34,802 bases of DNA from an uncultured Clostridia bacterium (GCA_937919015.1 CALFPN010000052.1:1-34802), one strand, 5' to 3'; numbered from the stretch's first letter, positions 8,791 through 16,195 are shown. Notes: generated by a model not told the origin, from the sequence alone. A program made the numbers and translations.

Positions 8791-9195
8791 TTAGTGGCAG
8801 CCGCCGCCGCAGGAAGAACAGCAGCTGGGATCGCAACCGCCAGCCTGTTCAGGTTCTTCGCCTGTCAGAGTTGCTGTAATGATGTTAAATACAGCGTTCA
8901 TGAAGTTATTGAAGTTCTGTTCTGCTACATACAGATCGGAAGCCAGTTTGTTTGTTCTGATCTGTTCGCCCATTTCTTTCATTTTTTCGTTGAAAGATCT
9001 CTGTTCTTCGATTTCAATGCCGCCCTGCTGCATTTTTGCTTCGAAGTCATAGTGCATCTGTGTATATTCTGCTACCAGCTTAGAAACTTCGGGATCGTTT
9101 TCGTATGCTTCTTTTGCTGCCAGCAGTGCTTCTACCTGAGGAGTTTTCTGCAGTTCTTCACCCAGTGCTCTTGCCATTTCAAATACTGTTGCCAT
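8791..9195 (-). CDS. YlbF/YmcA-family regulator with cysteine-rich tail (RicA-like)
   Basis: Small helical protein of the DUF964 (YlbF/YmcA/YheA) family, 134 residues. In Bacillus, YmcA, YlbF and YaaT form the RicAFT complex, which binds [4Fe-4S] clusters and assists RNase Y-dependent mRNA processing. Most of this protein is amphipathic helix (about residues 5-105). The last 16 residues form a cysteine-rich tail with CDPSCC and SSCGGGC, five Cys in all plus a terminal His, well suited to metal binding. Its place directly after miaB (11 bases, with the site AAGGTG overlapping the miaB stop) matches Bacillus ymcA after ymcB (miaB), so it is probably the positional counterpart of RicA. Assignment to RicA rather than RicF is uncertain, because YlbF proteins also end in cysteines. 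Confidence 0.85.
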   Translation of the reverse strand: MATVFEMARALGEELQKTPQVEALLAAKEAYENDPEVSKLVAEYTQMHYDFEAKMQQGGIEIEEQRSFNEKMKEMGEQIRTNKLASDLYVAEQNFNNFMNAVFNIITATLTGEEPEQAGGCDPSCCSSCGGGCH

Positions 9196-9206
9196 AATTG
9201 TTCACC

Positions 9207-10643
9207 TTAAATCCTTTCACCAATTAAATAAAATGTTTTGTTATCGACGATTTTAACGGAAACCATCTGTCCGATCAAATCTTCCGTGCCGGGGAAATGT
9301 ACCAGCATATTGTTGTCGGCACGTCCCGTCAGGATAGAGCTGTTCTGTTTGCTCATTTCTTCCGCAAAGACTGTCATCACCTTGCCCACCTGTTCTTCAT
9401 GCACTTCGTGGACGATAGGATTCAGCACATCCAGCATTCTGTTGAAACGATCACTTACCACATCTTCCGGCACCTGATTTTCCATCACCGCCGCAGGGGT
9501 ACCTGTTCGCTTGGAATAAATGAATGTGAAGGCCGTGCTGTATCTTGCTTCGCGAATGACATCCAGTGTTTGCTGGAAGTCTTCTTCTGTTTCACCGGGG
9601 AACCCTACGATAATATCTGTGCTCAGAGTAATACCGGGCATTGCCTCTCTTGCCTTGCGCACGATCTCCATGTAAGATTCCTTGGTATAATGGCGGTTCA
9701 TGCGGCGCAGAATCTCACTGCTGCCGCTCTGCACAGGCAGATGCAGATATTTGCATACCTTGTCACATTCTGCCATCGCCTTTATCAATTCATCGGAAAG
9801 ATCCTTGGGGTGAGAAGTCATGAAACGGATGCGCTCAATGCCTTCTACCTCATTTACCATACGCAAAAGTTCTGCGAAGGAAATGGGGTTGTCCAGATTC
9901 TTTCCGTAAGAATTTACATTCTGACCCAGCAGCATGACTTCTTTTACGCCATCTGCTGCCAGTTTACGCACTTCCGCAAGGATATCTTCCGGAGTGCGGC
10001 TGCGTTCTCTGCCGCGCACATAAGGCACAATGCAGTAAGAACAAAAATTGTTACAGCCAAACATGATATTTACAGACGCCTTATAAGGGAAATGTCTGAT
10101 GATAGGCAGGTCTTCCACCACTTCCTGATGTTCCTGCCAGATATCATATACGGTTCTGTCACTTTCCATACGTGTTGCCACCAGCTCAGGCAGCTTATAC
10201 AAATTGAACGTGCCAAAAACGATATCCACATGACGGTATTTCTGACGCAGCGTCTGCAGAACTGTTTCCTGCTGCATCATGCAGCCGCAGAGGGCAATAA
10301 TGGCATTGGGATTTTTTGTTTCTTTATAATGCTTCAGCCAACCCAGCTTGCCATATACCTTCAGCTCCGCATTTTCGCGCACACAGCAGGTATTGTAGAT
10401 AATGAAATCTGCTTCTTTTTCTGCTTCTGTGCGTTCGTACCCCATCTCTGTCAGCATGCCTTCCAGTTTTTCGGAATCGTGGGCATTCATCTGACAGCCC
10501 ATGGCGAGACTGTAAAACTTTTTCTTTTTGCCATTTTCTGCTTCATAAGCATCATTCTGTTCACGAATGGAACGAATATATTCCAGCTGTCTTGTCAGTT
10601 CCAGTTCACTAGGCTTGACAGCGGTTCCAACTTTATTTTCCAT
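9207..10643 (-). CDS. miaB: tRNA (N6-isopentenyladenosine(37)-C2)-methylthiotransferase
   Basis: Radical-SAM enzyme that converts i6A37 to ms2i6A37 in tRNA, acting after MiaA. The 478-residue protein has the N-terminal UPF0004 domain with auxiliary-cluster cysteines Cys50, Cys86 and Cys120. The radical-SAM motif C-x3-C-x2-C is at 197, 201 and 204, inside FGCNNFCSYC, and a C-terminal TRAM domain covers about residues 410-478. The N-terminal extension before residue 40 is typical of Firmicutes MiaB. It is the first gene of the operon and has a good promoter (10706-10734). Its ribosome site AAAGGA is predicted to be paired in a leader hairpin, which could tune translation. Confidence 0.97.
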   Translation of the reverse strand: MENKVGTAVKPSELELTRQLEYIRSIREQNDAYEAENGKKKKFYSLAMGCQMNAHDSEKLEGMLTEMGYERTEAEKEADFIIYNTCCVRENAELKVYGKLGWLKHYKETKNPNAIIALCGCMMQQETVLQTLRQKYRHVDIVFGTFNLYKLPELVATRMESDRTVYDIWQEHQEVVEDLPIIRHFPYKASVNIMFGCNNFCSYCIVPYVRGRERSRTPEDILAEVRKLAADGVKEVMLLGQNVNSYGKNLDNPISFAELLRMVNEVEGIERIRFMTSHPKDLSDELIKAMAECDKVCKYLHLPVQSGSSEILRRMNRHYTKESYMEIVRKAREAMPGITLSTDIIVGFPGETEEDFQQTLDVIREARYSTAFTFIYSKRTGTPAAVMENQVPEDVVSDRFNRMLDVLNPIVHEVHEEQVGKVMTVFAEEMSKQNSSILTGRADNNMLVHFPGTEDLIGQMVSVKIVDNKTFYLIGERI

Positions 10644-10650
10644 GTTCGTT

Positions 10651-10683
10651 TCCTTTCAAAATGCAAACATTTTGTGAAAAGGA
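10651..10683 (-). promoter_or_regulatory. Hairpin covering the miaB ribosome-binding site
   Basis: On the minus strand CAAAATG (68-74 side) pairs with CATTTTG around a TTTG loop. After a small bulge, TCCTTT (10678-10683) pairs with the Shine-Dalgarno AAAGGA (10651-10656). The whole site lies in a leader of about 55 bases. Regulation is inferred from the fold only. Confidence 0.45.
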
Positions 10684-10705
10684 CATACTTTCCACAATCT
10701 TAAAT

Positions 10706-10734
10706 ATTTTATCATAAAAGCAAGTCTTTCTCAA
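10706..10734 (-). promoter_or_regulatory. Sigma-A type promoter of the miaB operon
   Basis: On the minus strand TTGAGA (10729-10734) and TAAAAT (10706-10711) are separated by 17 bases. They lie about 60 bases upstream of the miaB start. Confidence 0.7.
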
Positions 10735-10751
10735 TGTTTTTTCTGAGAATC

Positions 10752-11249
10752 TTAGGCAAAAGAAATGATTTCCAGTGCATTTCCATGTCCACGGATAATG
10801 TTCAGCAGATCATCGGGAGACAGATACACAGAGGCTGTATTTTCATTGGGATGTACGCCAATCTTTTCCATCTTGCAGAAGTCCTCATCAAAGAAAACCT
10901 CTACAGCACAGGTTTCATCATTCAACACACCCAGTGGAGTAACAGAGCCCTTTTTCAGGCCCATATATTTTTCCAGTCTTTCTTCAGAAGCAAAGGAAAG
11001 TCTTGTCCCCAGCTTTTCCCCCAATTCCTTCAGATTTACCTGCTTTTCCCCCTTTACCACTACGAGAAAATGGCGTTTCCCTTTCTGATCTCTGAGAAAA
11101 AGATTCTTTGCAATTTCATCCATGCTTTCCAGTCCCAGTTCTTCCATCTCTTCGATGGTATAAACCGCCTTATGTTCTACCCAGGTAAAAGGGATCTTCT
11201 TTTCTTCCAAAAATGTTTTTATTTCCTGTTTTCCAAACATGTTTTTCAC
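10752..11249 (-). CDS. Prolyl-tRNA deacylase/editing-domain protein (YbaK/ProX, PrdX-like)
   Basis: Stand-alone homologue of the prolyl-tRNA synthetase editing (INS) domain. This family hydrolyses tRNA-Pro mischarged with alanine or related small amino acids. The single-domain 165-residue protein shows family features: the early KAVYTIEE stretch, Lys-rich KNLFLRDQKG, the SFASEE region and the GSVTPLGVLND substrate-loop segment, followed by GVHPNENTASVYLS. The GVHPN-type sequence with an invariant Lys in the NLFLRD strand groups it with PrdX/ProXp-ala rather than Cys-tRNA-Pro deacylase YbaK. The start has a strong GGGAGGAG site. It is transcribed alone on the minus strand, 109 bases upstream of miaB; TACAAT about 30 bases before the start may be a -10. 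Confidence 0.88.
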   Translation of the reverse strand: MKNMFGKQEIKTFLEEKKIPFTWVEHKAVYTIEEMEELGLESMDEIAKNLFLRDQKGKRHFLVVVKGEKQVNLKELGEKLGTRLSFASEERLEKYMGLKKGSVTPLGVLNDETCAVEVFFDEDFCKMEKIGVHPNENTASVYLSPDDLLNIIRGHGNALEIISFA

Positions 11250-11360
11250 TCCTCCCAGTCCTCATTGTAACGCAAATTTGCCAGAATTACAGCCTTTTTT
11301 CCGAGAATTCCAAATGTTCATAAAATGTTTACAAACAAGCCATACCAAATTCATATTGAC

Positions 11361-11421
11361 AGGGTAAGATAACCATAACCTCAAAAAAGAGGTGCAGAAA
11401 CTAACATAGTATACATACCCT
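11361..11421 (+). ncRNA. Unassigned structured leader RNA candidate
   Basis: AGGGTA (11361-11366) can pair with TACCCT (11416-11421) to close a 61-base domain. Inside it is a 5-bp hairpin ACCTC-A6-GAGGT (11378-11393) and a long single-stranded, A-rich segment. The domain lies ten bases before an intrinsic terminator and about 135 bases before the glycerate kinase start, an arrangement like a riboswitch with an expression platform. I could not match it to a known riboswitch class. Whether it is transcribed with the kinase gene is inferred. Confidence 0.35.
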
Positions 11422-11431
11422 CCCCTTTTTC

Positions 11432-11461
11432 AGAGAGTCGCCCGCCAGTGACTCTCTTTTC
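11432..11461 (+). terminator. Intrinsic terminator or attenuator upstream of glycerate kinase
   Basis: AGAGAGTC (11432-11439) pairs with GACTCTCT (11450-11457) and TTTT follows. No plus-strand gene lies before it, so it most likely ends a short leader or small RNA and may attenuate the downstream gene. Confidence 0.65.
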
Positions 11462-11558
11462 CTGTTTATAAGATGTTTTCCTTTCCTTCTGTTTCTTTTT
11501 GCCCTTCCATATGCTACACTTTAAGAAAAGAAAAACTACACAGAATAGAGGTGTTTCT

Positions 11559-12812
11559 ATGGATCAGCTCCTGTCTGATGCAAAATATATCATCCATAAC
11601 GCAATCCGCGCTTCCCTGCCCGATGAAGCAGTAAAAAAAGCCATTCGCGGTAAGGATTTCCCCTTCGAAGGAAAGGTCATCGTCATTTCCATTGGCAAAG
11701 CTGCATGGAACATGGCAAAAGCAGCTGCTGAAAATATACCCCATGCCATCGATACAGGCATCGTACTGACAAAATACGATCACGCCCAGGGAGAAATTCC
11801 CGGTTTTACCATTCTGGAAGCAGGGCATCCTCTGCCTGATAAAAATACCATCAGCGGCACAAAGAAAATCATGGAAGCCGTTTCTGATCTGAATGAAAAA
11901 GACACCGTTTTCTTTCTGGTTTCCGGCGGCGGGTCTGCCCTGTTTGAAAGCCCTGCAGGCGGGCTGACACTGGCAGACTTTCTGGATATCACAGAACAGC
12001 TGCTAAAATGCGGTGCAGATATCGTGGAAATGAATACTATCCGCAAACATCTTTCCGCTGTCAAAGGCGGCAGATTCGCTGAACTTTGCGCTCCTGCCAA
12101 GGTATTCTGCATTGCCCTCAGCGATATTCTTGGAGACAGACCCGATTCCATTGCCTCCGGCCCCACTTGTGCCGATGCTTCCACTTCCGAAGAAGCCTTT
12201 GGGGTTGTTGAAAAATATGGACTGCGGTTGACAGAGGAAATGCAGACACAGCTGGCTAAGGAAACACCGAAATCCCTCTCCAATGTGACCATGGAGATCA
12301 CCGGCAGTGTGACGCAGCTTTGCGAGGATGCTGCAAAAGCAGCAAAAACCCTTGGCTATACACCAATGATCCTGACAAACATGCTGGACTGCGAAGCAAG
12401 GGAAGCAGGTAAATTCCTTGCTTCCATCGCAAAAACCATTCAAAAAGACGGTCTGCCCCTGAAACCACCCTGCGCCATCATCTGCGGCGGAGAAACCATT
12501 GTTCGCATTACAGGAAAAGGCAAAGGCGGCAGAAATCAAGAACTGGCTCTTTCTGCAGCAGAAGCCATCAGCAGTATGGAGGGTGTTGTCATTGCCGCGG
12601 TCGGTTCCGACGGTACGGATGGCCCTACAGATGCCGCGGGCGGTATCGTTGACGGCACTACAAAAGCCATTCTGAAAGAAAAAGATATCTCTATTCCTGC
12701 TATCCTTGCAGAAAATAATTCCAACTATGCATTGGCCGAAGCTGATGCCCTCATCATGACCGGCCCCACCGGCACCAATGTCAATGACCTATATTTTCTC
12801 CTTTGCAAATAA
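11559..12812 (+). CDS. Glycerate kinase, type 2 (DUF4147-MOFRL family)
   Basis: Phosphorylates D-glycerate to 2-phosphoglycerate, which enters lower glycolysis. The 417-residue protein has the N-terminal DUF4147 part with VISIGKAAWNMAKAAAE (about residues 48-64) and the glycine-rich FLVSGGGSALFESPAGGLTL (about 118-137). The C-terminal MOFRL part has GGRNQELALSAA and AVGSDGTDGPTDAAGG (residues about 327-362). Length and motifs fit the GckA/TtuD group and not the GlxK type. The start is placed at ATG 11559 behind AGAGGTG; an in-frame ATG at 11499 lacks a ribosome site and lies in the leader. It is monocistronic, with its own terminator. Known roles in the family include glyoxylate, serine or tartrate breakdown; which applies here is not shown by the neighbours. 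Confidence 0.93.
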   Translation: MDQLLSDAKYIIHNAIRASLPDEAVKKAIRGKDFPFEGKVIVISIGKAAWNMAKAAAENIPHAIDTGIVLTKYDHAQGEIPGFTILEAGHPLPDKNTISGTKKIMEAVSDLNEKDTVFFLVSGGGSALFESPAGGLTLADFLDITEQLLKCGADIVEMNTIRKHLSAVKGGRFAELCAPAKVFCIALSDILGDRPDSIASGPTCADASTSEEAFGVVEKYGLRLTEEMQTQLAKETPKSLSNVTMEITGSVTQLCEDAAKAAKTLGYTPMILTNMLDCEAREAGKFLASIAKTIQKDGLPLKPPCAIICGGETIVRITGKGKGGRNQELALSAAEAISSMEGVVIAAVGSDGTDGPTDAAGGIVDGTTKAILKEKDISIPAILAENNSNYALAEADALIMTGPTGTNVNDLYFLLCK

Positions 12813-12816
12813 AAGA

Positions 12817-12845
12817 AAACCCCGACAAAAGTCGGGGTTATTTTA
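12817..12845 (+). terminator. Terminator of the glycerate kinase gene
   Basis: AACCCCGAC-AAAA-GTCGGGGTT follows the stop codon directly and is followed by ATTTT. Confidence 0.9.
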
Positions 12846-12865
12846 TCCAGATTCGGCGTAACGTG

Positions 12866-12954
12866 CTGATATTTTTTTCAGAAATATCAGTGCATTTGCT
12901 CCGCAAAAAAGCTGTTTAAGATTTTTTGGCAGGCAAACCTTCCAAAAATCTTAA
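12866..12954. repeat. Two long inverted repeats between convergent genes
   Basis: CTGATATTT (12866-12874) pairs with AAATATCAG (12882-12890). TTAAGATTTTT plus GG pairs with CC plus AAAAATCTTAA (12916-12954) with one bulged T. The second lies just after the aminotransferase stop and may act as its terminator, although no clear T-run follows on the minus strand. Confidence 0.5.
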
Positions 12955-12985
12955 TCCATCCTTCTTTTTCTGTTTTTATAACATA

Positions 12986-14326
12986 TTACCAGCCGTTTCT
13001 GTATTTCAGACATTCATCTGTGATGATGCCTGCTTTATAATCAACGATCGCTTCTTCAATGATTTCAAAACCGCGTTTCAGATTTTCAGGTCTGATGTTA
13101 AGAGGTGGCTGCAGACGCAGTCTGTTGCCTGCCAGAGAAATTACCAGAAGTCCTTTTTCGAAGGCACGGAACAGGATCTTGTATGCGCCATCGGGATCAG
13201 GAACCATATTGCCGTTTTCATTTCTCTTCTTAATTACCAGAGCCTTGGACATATCGATACCACTGGTGCTGAAAGCTACATCGGGATGTTTTCTGCAGAT
13301 ATCAGCCAGACAGTCATTCATGATTTTTGTATTTTCTTTCAGAATGTTCTGGAATTCTTCGGACTGCATGTAGTCGAACTGCGCAATACCGGCTGCACAG
13401 GAAACTGCGTTACCGCAAAGTGTAAACAGGTGTGCAGGTGCAGGCAGCACATCCATCATTTCTGCTTTACCGATGAAAGCACCCAGAGGGAAACCGGCAC
13501 CGGCAGATTTACCCATAATGATACCATCGGGGATAATATCATAATGTTCAATAGACCAGAATTTACCGCTGCGGTAGAAGCCCTGCTGTACTTCCTCCGC
13601 AATGAACATAATGCCATGTTTCTGGCACAGTTCATACAGTTTTTTCATGAAGATCTTATGGGCAGGAAGCAGGCCTGCATCACCCTGAATGGGTTCGATA
13701 ATCACAGCTGCTACTTCTTCAGGATCCAAATATGTATCAAAGGCTCTTTCCAGATCGGCTACACATTCTCTTTCACATCTTGCATCTTCAATTGTTTCAT
13801 CATAGAAGGGGAAGCAATAGATATCGGGCAGAGTAGGACCCATTTTAGCACGCATTTTGGTTGTTACCATGGACATGGACATGGAACCGTATGTGCTGCC
13901 ATGATAGCCGTTGATAAATGTAATGATTTTTGTTCTTTTGGTATATGCTCTTGCAAATTTTACGGCAGCATCATTGGCATCGGAACCACAGTTACCGAAA
14001 GCAACTTTTACGGGAACTTTACCGGGATATACGGAAGCCAGTCTTTCTGCGTATTCGATCGCAGGTTTGCCGTATGTATATACGATAGTATACTGAGAAT
14101 ATTTATCCAGCTGTTCTTTTACAGCATTTGTAATCAAAGGATTGCAGCTGCCCAGGTTTAAAGAAGATGCACTGGACAGGAAGTCAATATAAGAATTACC
14201 TTCTACATCATAGATCATATCATGATCGATATGGTCGATTGTCATAGGGAAATAAGACAGGTGCTGACAAGGTGCAATGACGCTTTCGTCTCTGTTTACC
14301 CACGCGAGATTTGTTTCTTTATTCAT
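12986..14326 (-). CDS. Class III PLP-dependent aminotransferase (or racemase/epimerase of that fold)
   Basis: PLP enzyme of the Aminotran_3 family (GabT, ornithine transaminase and related epimerases), 446 residues from ATG 14326 behind AAAGGAGGAG. A longer frame to 14398 would cross the promoter. The PLP lysine is Lys273 in IIMGKSAGAGFPLGA. The phosphate-binding segment reads NCGSDANDAAVKFAR (residues 112-126) and EPIQGDAG lies at 211-218. The strand that normally supplies Asp to the pyridine nitrogen (usual form DEVQ) reads AEEVQQGFYRSGK, so Glu244 stands where Asp is expected. The substrate cannot be named: GABA, ornithine or lysine transamination, or branched-chain amino-acid epimerization, are all possible. 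It has a strong promoter and stands alone; the AEC permease upstream has its own terminator. Confidence 0.85.
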   Translation of the reverse strand: MNKETNLAWVNRDESVIAPCQHLSYFPMTIDHIDHDMIYDVEGNSYIDFLSSASSLNLGSCNPLITNAVKEQLDKYSQYTIVYTYGKPAIEYAERLASVYPGKVPVKVAFGNCGSDANDAAVKFARAYTKRTKIITFINGYHGSTYGSMSMSMVTTKMRAKMGPTLPDIYCFPFYDETIEDARCERECVADLERAFDTYLDPEEVAAVIIEPIQGDAGLLPAHKIFMKKLYELCQKHGIMFIAEEVQQGFYRSGKFWSIEHYDIIPDGIIMGKSAGAGFPLGAFIGKAEMMDVLPAPAHLFTLCGNAVSCAAGIAQFDYMQSEEFQNILKENTKIMNDCLADICRKHPDVAFSTSGIDMSKALVIKKRNENGNMVPDPDGAYKILFRAFEKGLLVISLAGNRLRLQPPLNIRPENLKRGFEIIEEAIVDYKAGIITDECLKYRNGW

Positions 14327-14408
14327 TGTTACCACTCCTCCTTTGGCCATTTCTGACCTTTTTCTTTCGGATAATATATTGCACAAAAATAGATGCAATT
14401 TATTATCA

Positions 14409-14436
14409 ATTATAGTAGTTTGCTAACGTTTGTCAA
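14409..14436 (-). promoter_or_regulatory. Sigma-A promoter of the aminotransferase gene
   Basis: On the minus strand consensus TTGACA (14431-14436) and TATAAT (14409-14414) are separated by 16 bases, about 85 bases before the proposed start. Confidence 0.85.
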
Positions 14437-14560
14437 CCAAAAAAATTTCATTTTCCTAATTATTTTCCATCCTTTCGATACTGTATACATAATTACTTCT
14501 TTTGTATAAAAATTCTTTACTTTTTTGACTCTTACAGCCTGTTTTTTGTATTTTGCACAC

Positions 14561-14590
14561 AAAAATAGACCACGCAAAAGAGTGGTCTAA
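14561..14590 (-). terminator. Terminator of the AEC permease gene
   Basis: TAGACCAC pairs with GTGGTCTA (14566-14573 with 14582-14589). On the minus strand the stem is followed by TTTTTG. Confidence 0.88.
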
Positions 14591-14595
14591 AATAT

Positions 14596-15513
14596 TCAGT
14601 ATACCTTCAGCAGCATCAGCAAAACCGTCATTACAACCATGCTGAAAGGCAGCATCAGAGAATTCAAAACAGCTGCCACAGAGCGGTTATATCCGCAGCG
14701 TTCCGTATAAATGGGCGCAACACTCAAGATCGGAGAAAACACAATCACCGCAAGAATCTGACGATACATCAAAGGCAAGGGCAGCAGCTCATAAATAAAG
14801 AGAGCAAAAACTACCCCAAGGATCATTCTCAGGATGAATACTCCCATCATGTCCTTCAATTCATTCCTGTTGAATTTCGGCTCAAACAAAATCCCGATCA
14901 GAAGCATGGCCACAAAAGCATTGGCCTGCCCGATCATACCTGCCACTGTATAAACAGGTTCCGGCAGAGAAATATGGGCTGCGCAAAGCAGGATCATCAC
15001 CAGATAGGTTACAAAAGGCATGGAAGAAAACAGCGTTTTCAAAATTTCCTTTTTATTTACATTCCCCTTCCCTTTGGAAACCATCATGGTTATGGCAAAG
15101 GTAAATCCAAAACACATAATGGCATTGCCCACATCAAACATGCAGACTAAAGCCACAGCCTCCGCTGCAAAAAAGCTGGACATATAGGGCAATGTACAAA
15201 GTCCGATATTAAAACCGGAAGTATTAATGATATAAAAAGCTCTCTGCTCCGCAGGTTTCTTTCTGGTCACCAGTAAAACAACTGCAATGGCAACAAAATG
15301 CACCACAAAACCAATGATAATGGCAATCAGAAAACTGTTGCTTAACTCCAGCCCTTTAAAATTGCTGATGATTGCCATTGGCAGTGTAATTTTCAGCACA
15401 ATTTTACTCAATACACCGCTGTCCTCGATAGAAAACAGCCCGATCCTTTTCAAAACAAAGCCTAATGCGATCATAAACAGAAAGCCGCAGGCTTTTATTA
15501 AAATTGCTTCCAT
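14596..15513 (-). CDS. AEC (auxin efflux carrier) family permease
   Basis: Integral membrane transporter of 305 residues with about ten hydrophobic spans, matching the Mem_trans/AEC family. Members move malate, malonate or other organic acids, but the substrate is not predictable here. The first span begins at residue 5, and the cytoplasmic basic stretch VTRKKPAEQRAF (around residues 83-94) separates the N-terminal half from the TSGFNIGLCTLPYM-type repeat. The C-terminal half repeats the inverted topology, with VFSPILSVAPIY near residue 255. The start has GGAGGATG eight to ten bases upstream. It follows rplT in the same direction, but a terminator lies between them, so it is probably transcribed separately or by readthrough. 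No promoter was recognised in the 72-base gap. Confidence 0.88.
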   Translation of the reverse strand: MEAILIKACGFLFMIALGFVLKRIGLFSIEDSGVLSKIVLKITLPMAIISNFKGLELSNSFLIAIIIGFVVHFVAIAVVLLVTRKKPAEQRAFYIINTSGFNIGLCTLPYMSSFFAAEAVALVCMFDVGNAIMCFGFTFAITMMVSKGKGNVNKKEILKTLFSSMPFVTYLVMILLCAAHISLPEPVYTVAGMIGQANAFVAMLLIGILFEPKFNRNELKDMMGVFILRMILGVVFALFIYELLPLPLMYRQILAVIVFSPILSVAPIYTERCGYNRSVAAVLNSLMLPFSMVVMTVLLMLLKVY

Positions 15514-15530
15514 AAAGCATCCTCCGAATA

Positions 15531-15564
15531 ATATAAAAGGCTCTCATCCGAAGATGAAAGCCTT
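15531..15564 (-). terminator. Terminator of the infC-rpmI-rplT operon
   Basis: On the minus strand a 12-bp stem with one mismatch (AAGGCT..CATC / GATG..AGCCTT, 15537-15564) is closed by a stable C(TTCG)G tetraloop. It is followed by TTTTATATT. Confidence 0.88.
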
Positions 15565-15585
15565 GATTTGCGTTTCTGTGATAAA

Positions 15586-15939
15586 TTACAGAGCTGCTTT
15601 TGCTGTTTCAACCAGTTTTGTGAAAGCAGCGGGATCGGATACAGCCAGTTCAGCCAGCATTTTTCTGTTGATGTTTACGCCAGCAACTTTCAGACCATGG
15701 ATCAGTTTGCTGTAAGAAATTTCGTTCATTCTTGCAGCTGCGTTGATTCTTACGATCCACAGGCTTCTGTATTCTCTCTTTGTCTGTTTTCTGCCAGCGA
15801 ATGCGAATGCCATTGCTTTCATTACAGACTGTTTTGCTACTCTGTACTGTTTGGATCTAGCACCGCGGTAGCCTCTAGCCAGCTTCAGTACTTTTTTATG
15901 TTTTTTTCTAGCGTTCAGCGCGCCTTTTACTCTTGCCAT
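15586..15939 (-). CDS. rplT: 50S ribosomal protein L20
   Basis: Large-subunit protein needed early in 50S assembly. In Firmicutes it also represses its own operon by binding the leader RNA upstream of infC. The 117-residue basic protein has the diagnostic N-terminus MARVKGALNARKKHKK and the central RSLWIVRINAAAR (residues about 59-71), with normal length. It follows rpmI by 55 bases with AGGAGGAC before the start, nearly the same ribosome site as rpmI. It is the last gene of infC-rpmI-rplT. Confidence 0.99.
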   Translation of the reverse strand: MARVKGALNARKKHKKVLKLARGYRGARSKQYRVAKQSVMKAMAFAFAGRKQTKREYRSLWIVRINAAARMNEISYSKLIHGLKVAGVNINRKMLAELAVSDPAAFTKLVETAKAAL

Positions 15940-15994
15940 TGTAAAGTCCTCCTAAAAATAATTCTCGAAAAATAGTCATTCCTGAAACTGCTGA

Positions 15995-16195
15995 TTAAGC
16001 GTAAGGAATCAGTGTCTTTTTGATTTTGTTTTCTACTGTTCTGTCAGCTGTTGTAGCATGTCTCAGATTTCTTTTTCTCTTTCTGGACTTTTTACCCAGG
16101 ATATGCTGAGTGTTGGATTTGTTTCTTTTTACTTTACCTGCGCCGGTAACTTTAAATCTTTTCGCTGCTGCTTTTTTTGTTTTCAACTTAGGCAT
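15995..16195 (-). CDS. rpmI: 50S ribosomal protein L35
   Basis: Large-subunit protein of 66 residues, very basic. It has the family signature MPKLKTKKAAAKRFKVTGAG at the N-terminus and the KSRKRKRNLR core (about residues 35-44). The middle gene of infC-rpmI-rplT, 50 bases after infC, with an AGGAGGAC site. Confidence 0.99.
   Translation of the reverse strand: MPKLKTKKAAAKRFKVTGAGKVKRNKSNTQHILGKKSRKRKRNLRHATTADRTVENKIKKTLIPYA

Larger units (their letters stand above)
11250..11558 (+). other. Intergenic region before glycerate kinase: structured leader
   Basis: No gene is supported in this 309-base divergent gap. Its right part holds the hairpin set described separately (11361-11421 and 11432-11461). 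The left part carries only a possible -10 for the minus-strand deacylase gene. No convincing plus-strand -35/-10 pair was identified: TTGACA at 11356-11361 has no -10 at the right distance. Confidence 0.6.

Noticed and set aside
10735..10751. Terminator for the prolyl-tRNA deacylase gene
   Set aside because: TTCTCA/TGAGAA can pair, but no T-run follows and the arm overlaps the miaB -35.
11356..11384. TTGACA as -35 of a promoter for the leader upstream of glycerate kinase
   Set aside because: No -10 hexamer occurs 16-19 bases downstream; the sequence there is CCTCAA.
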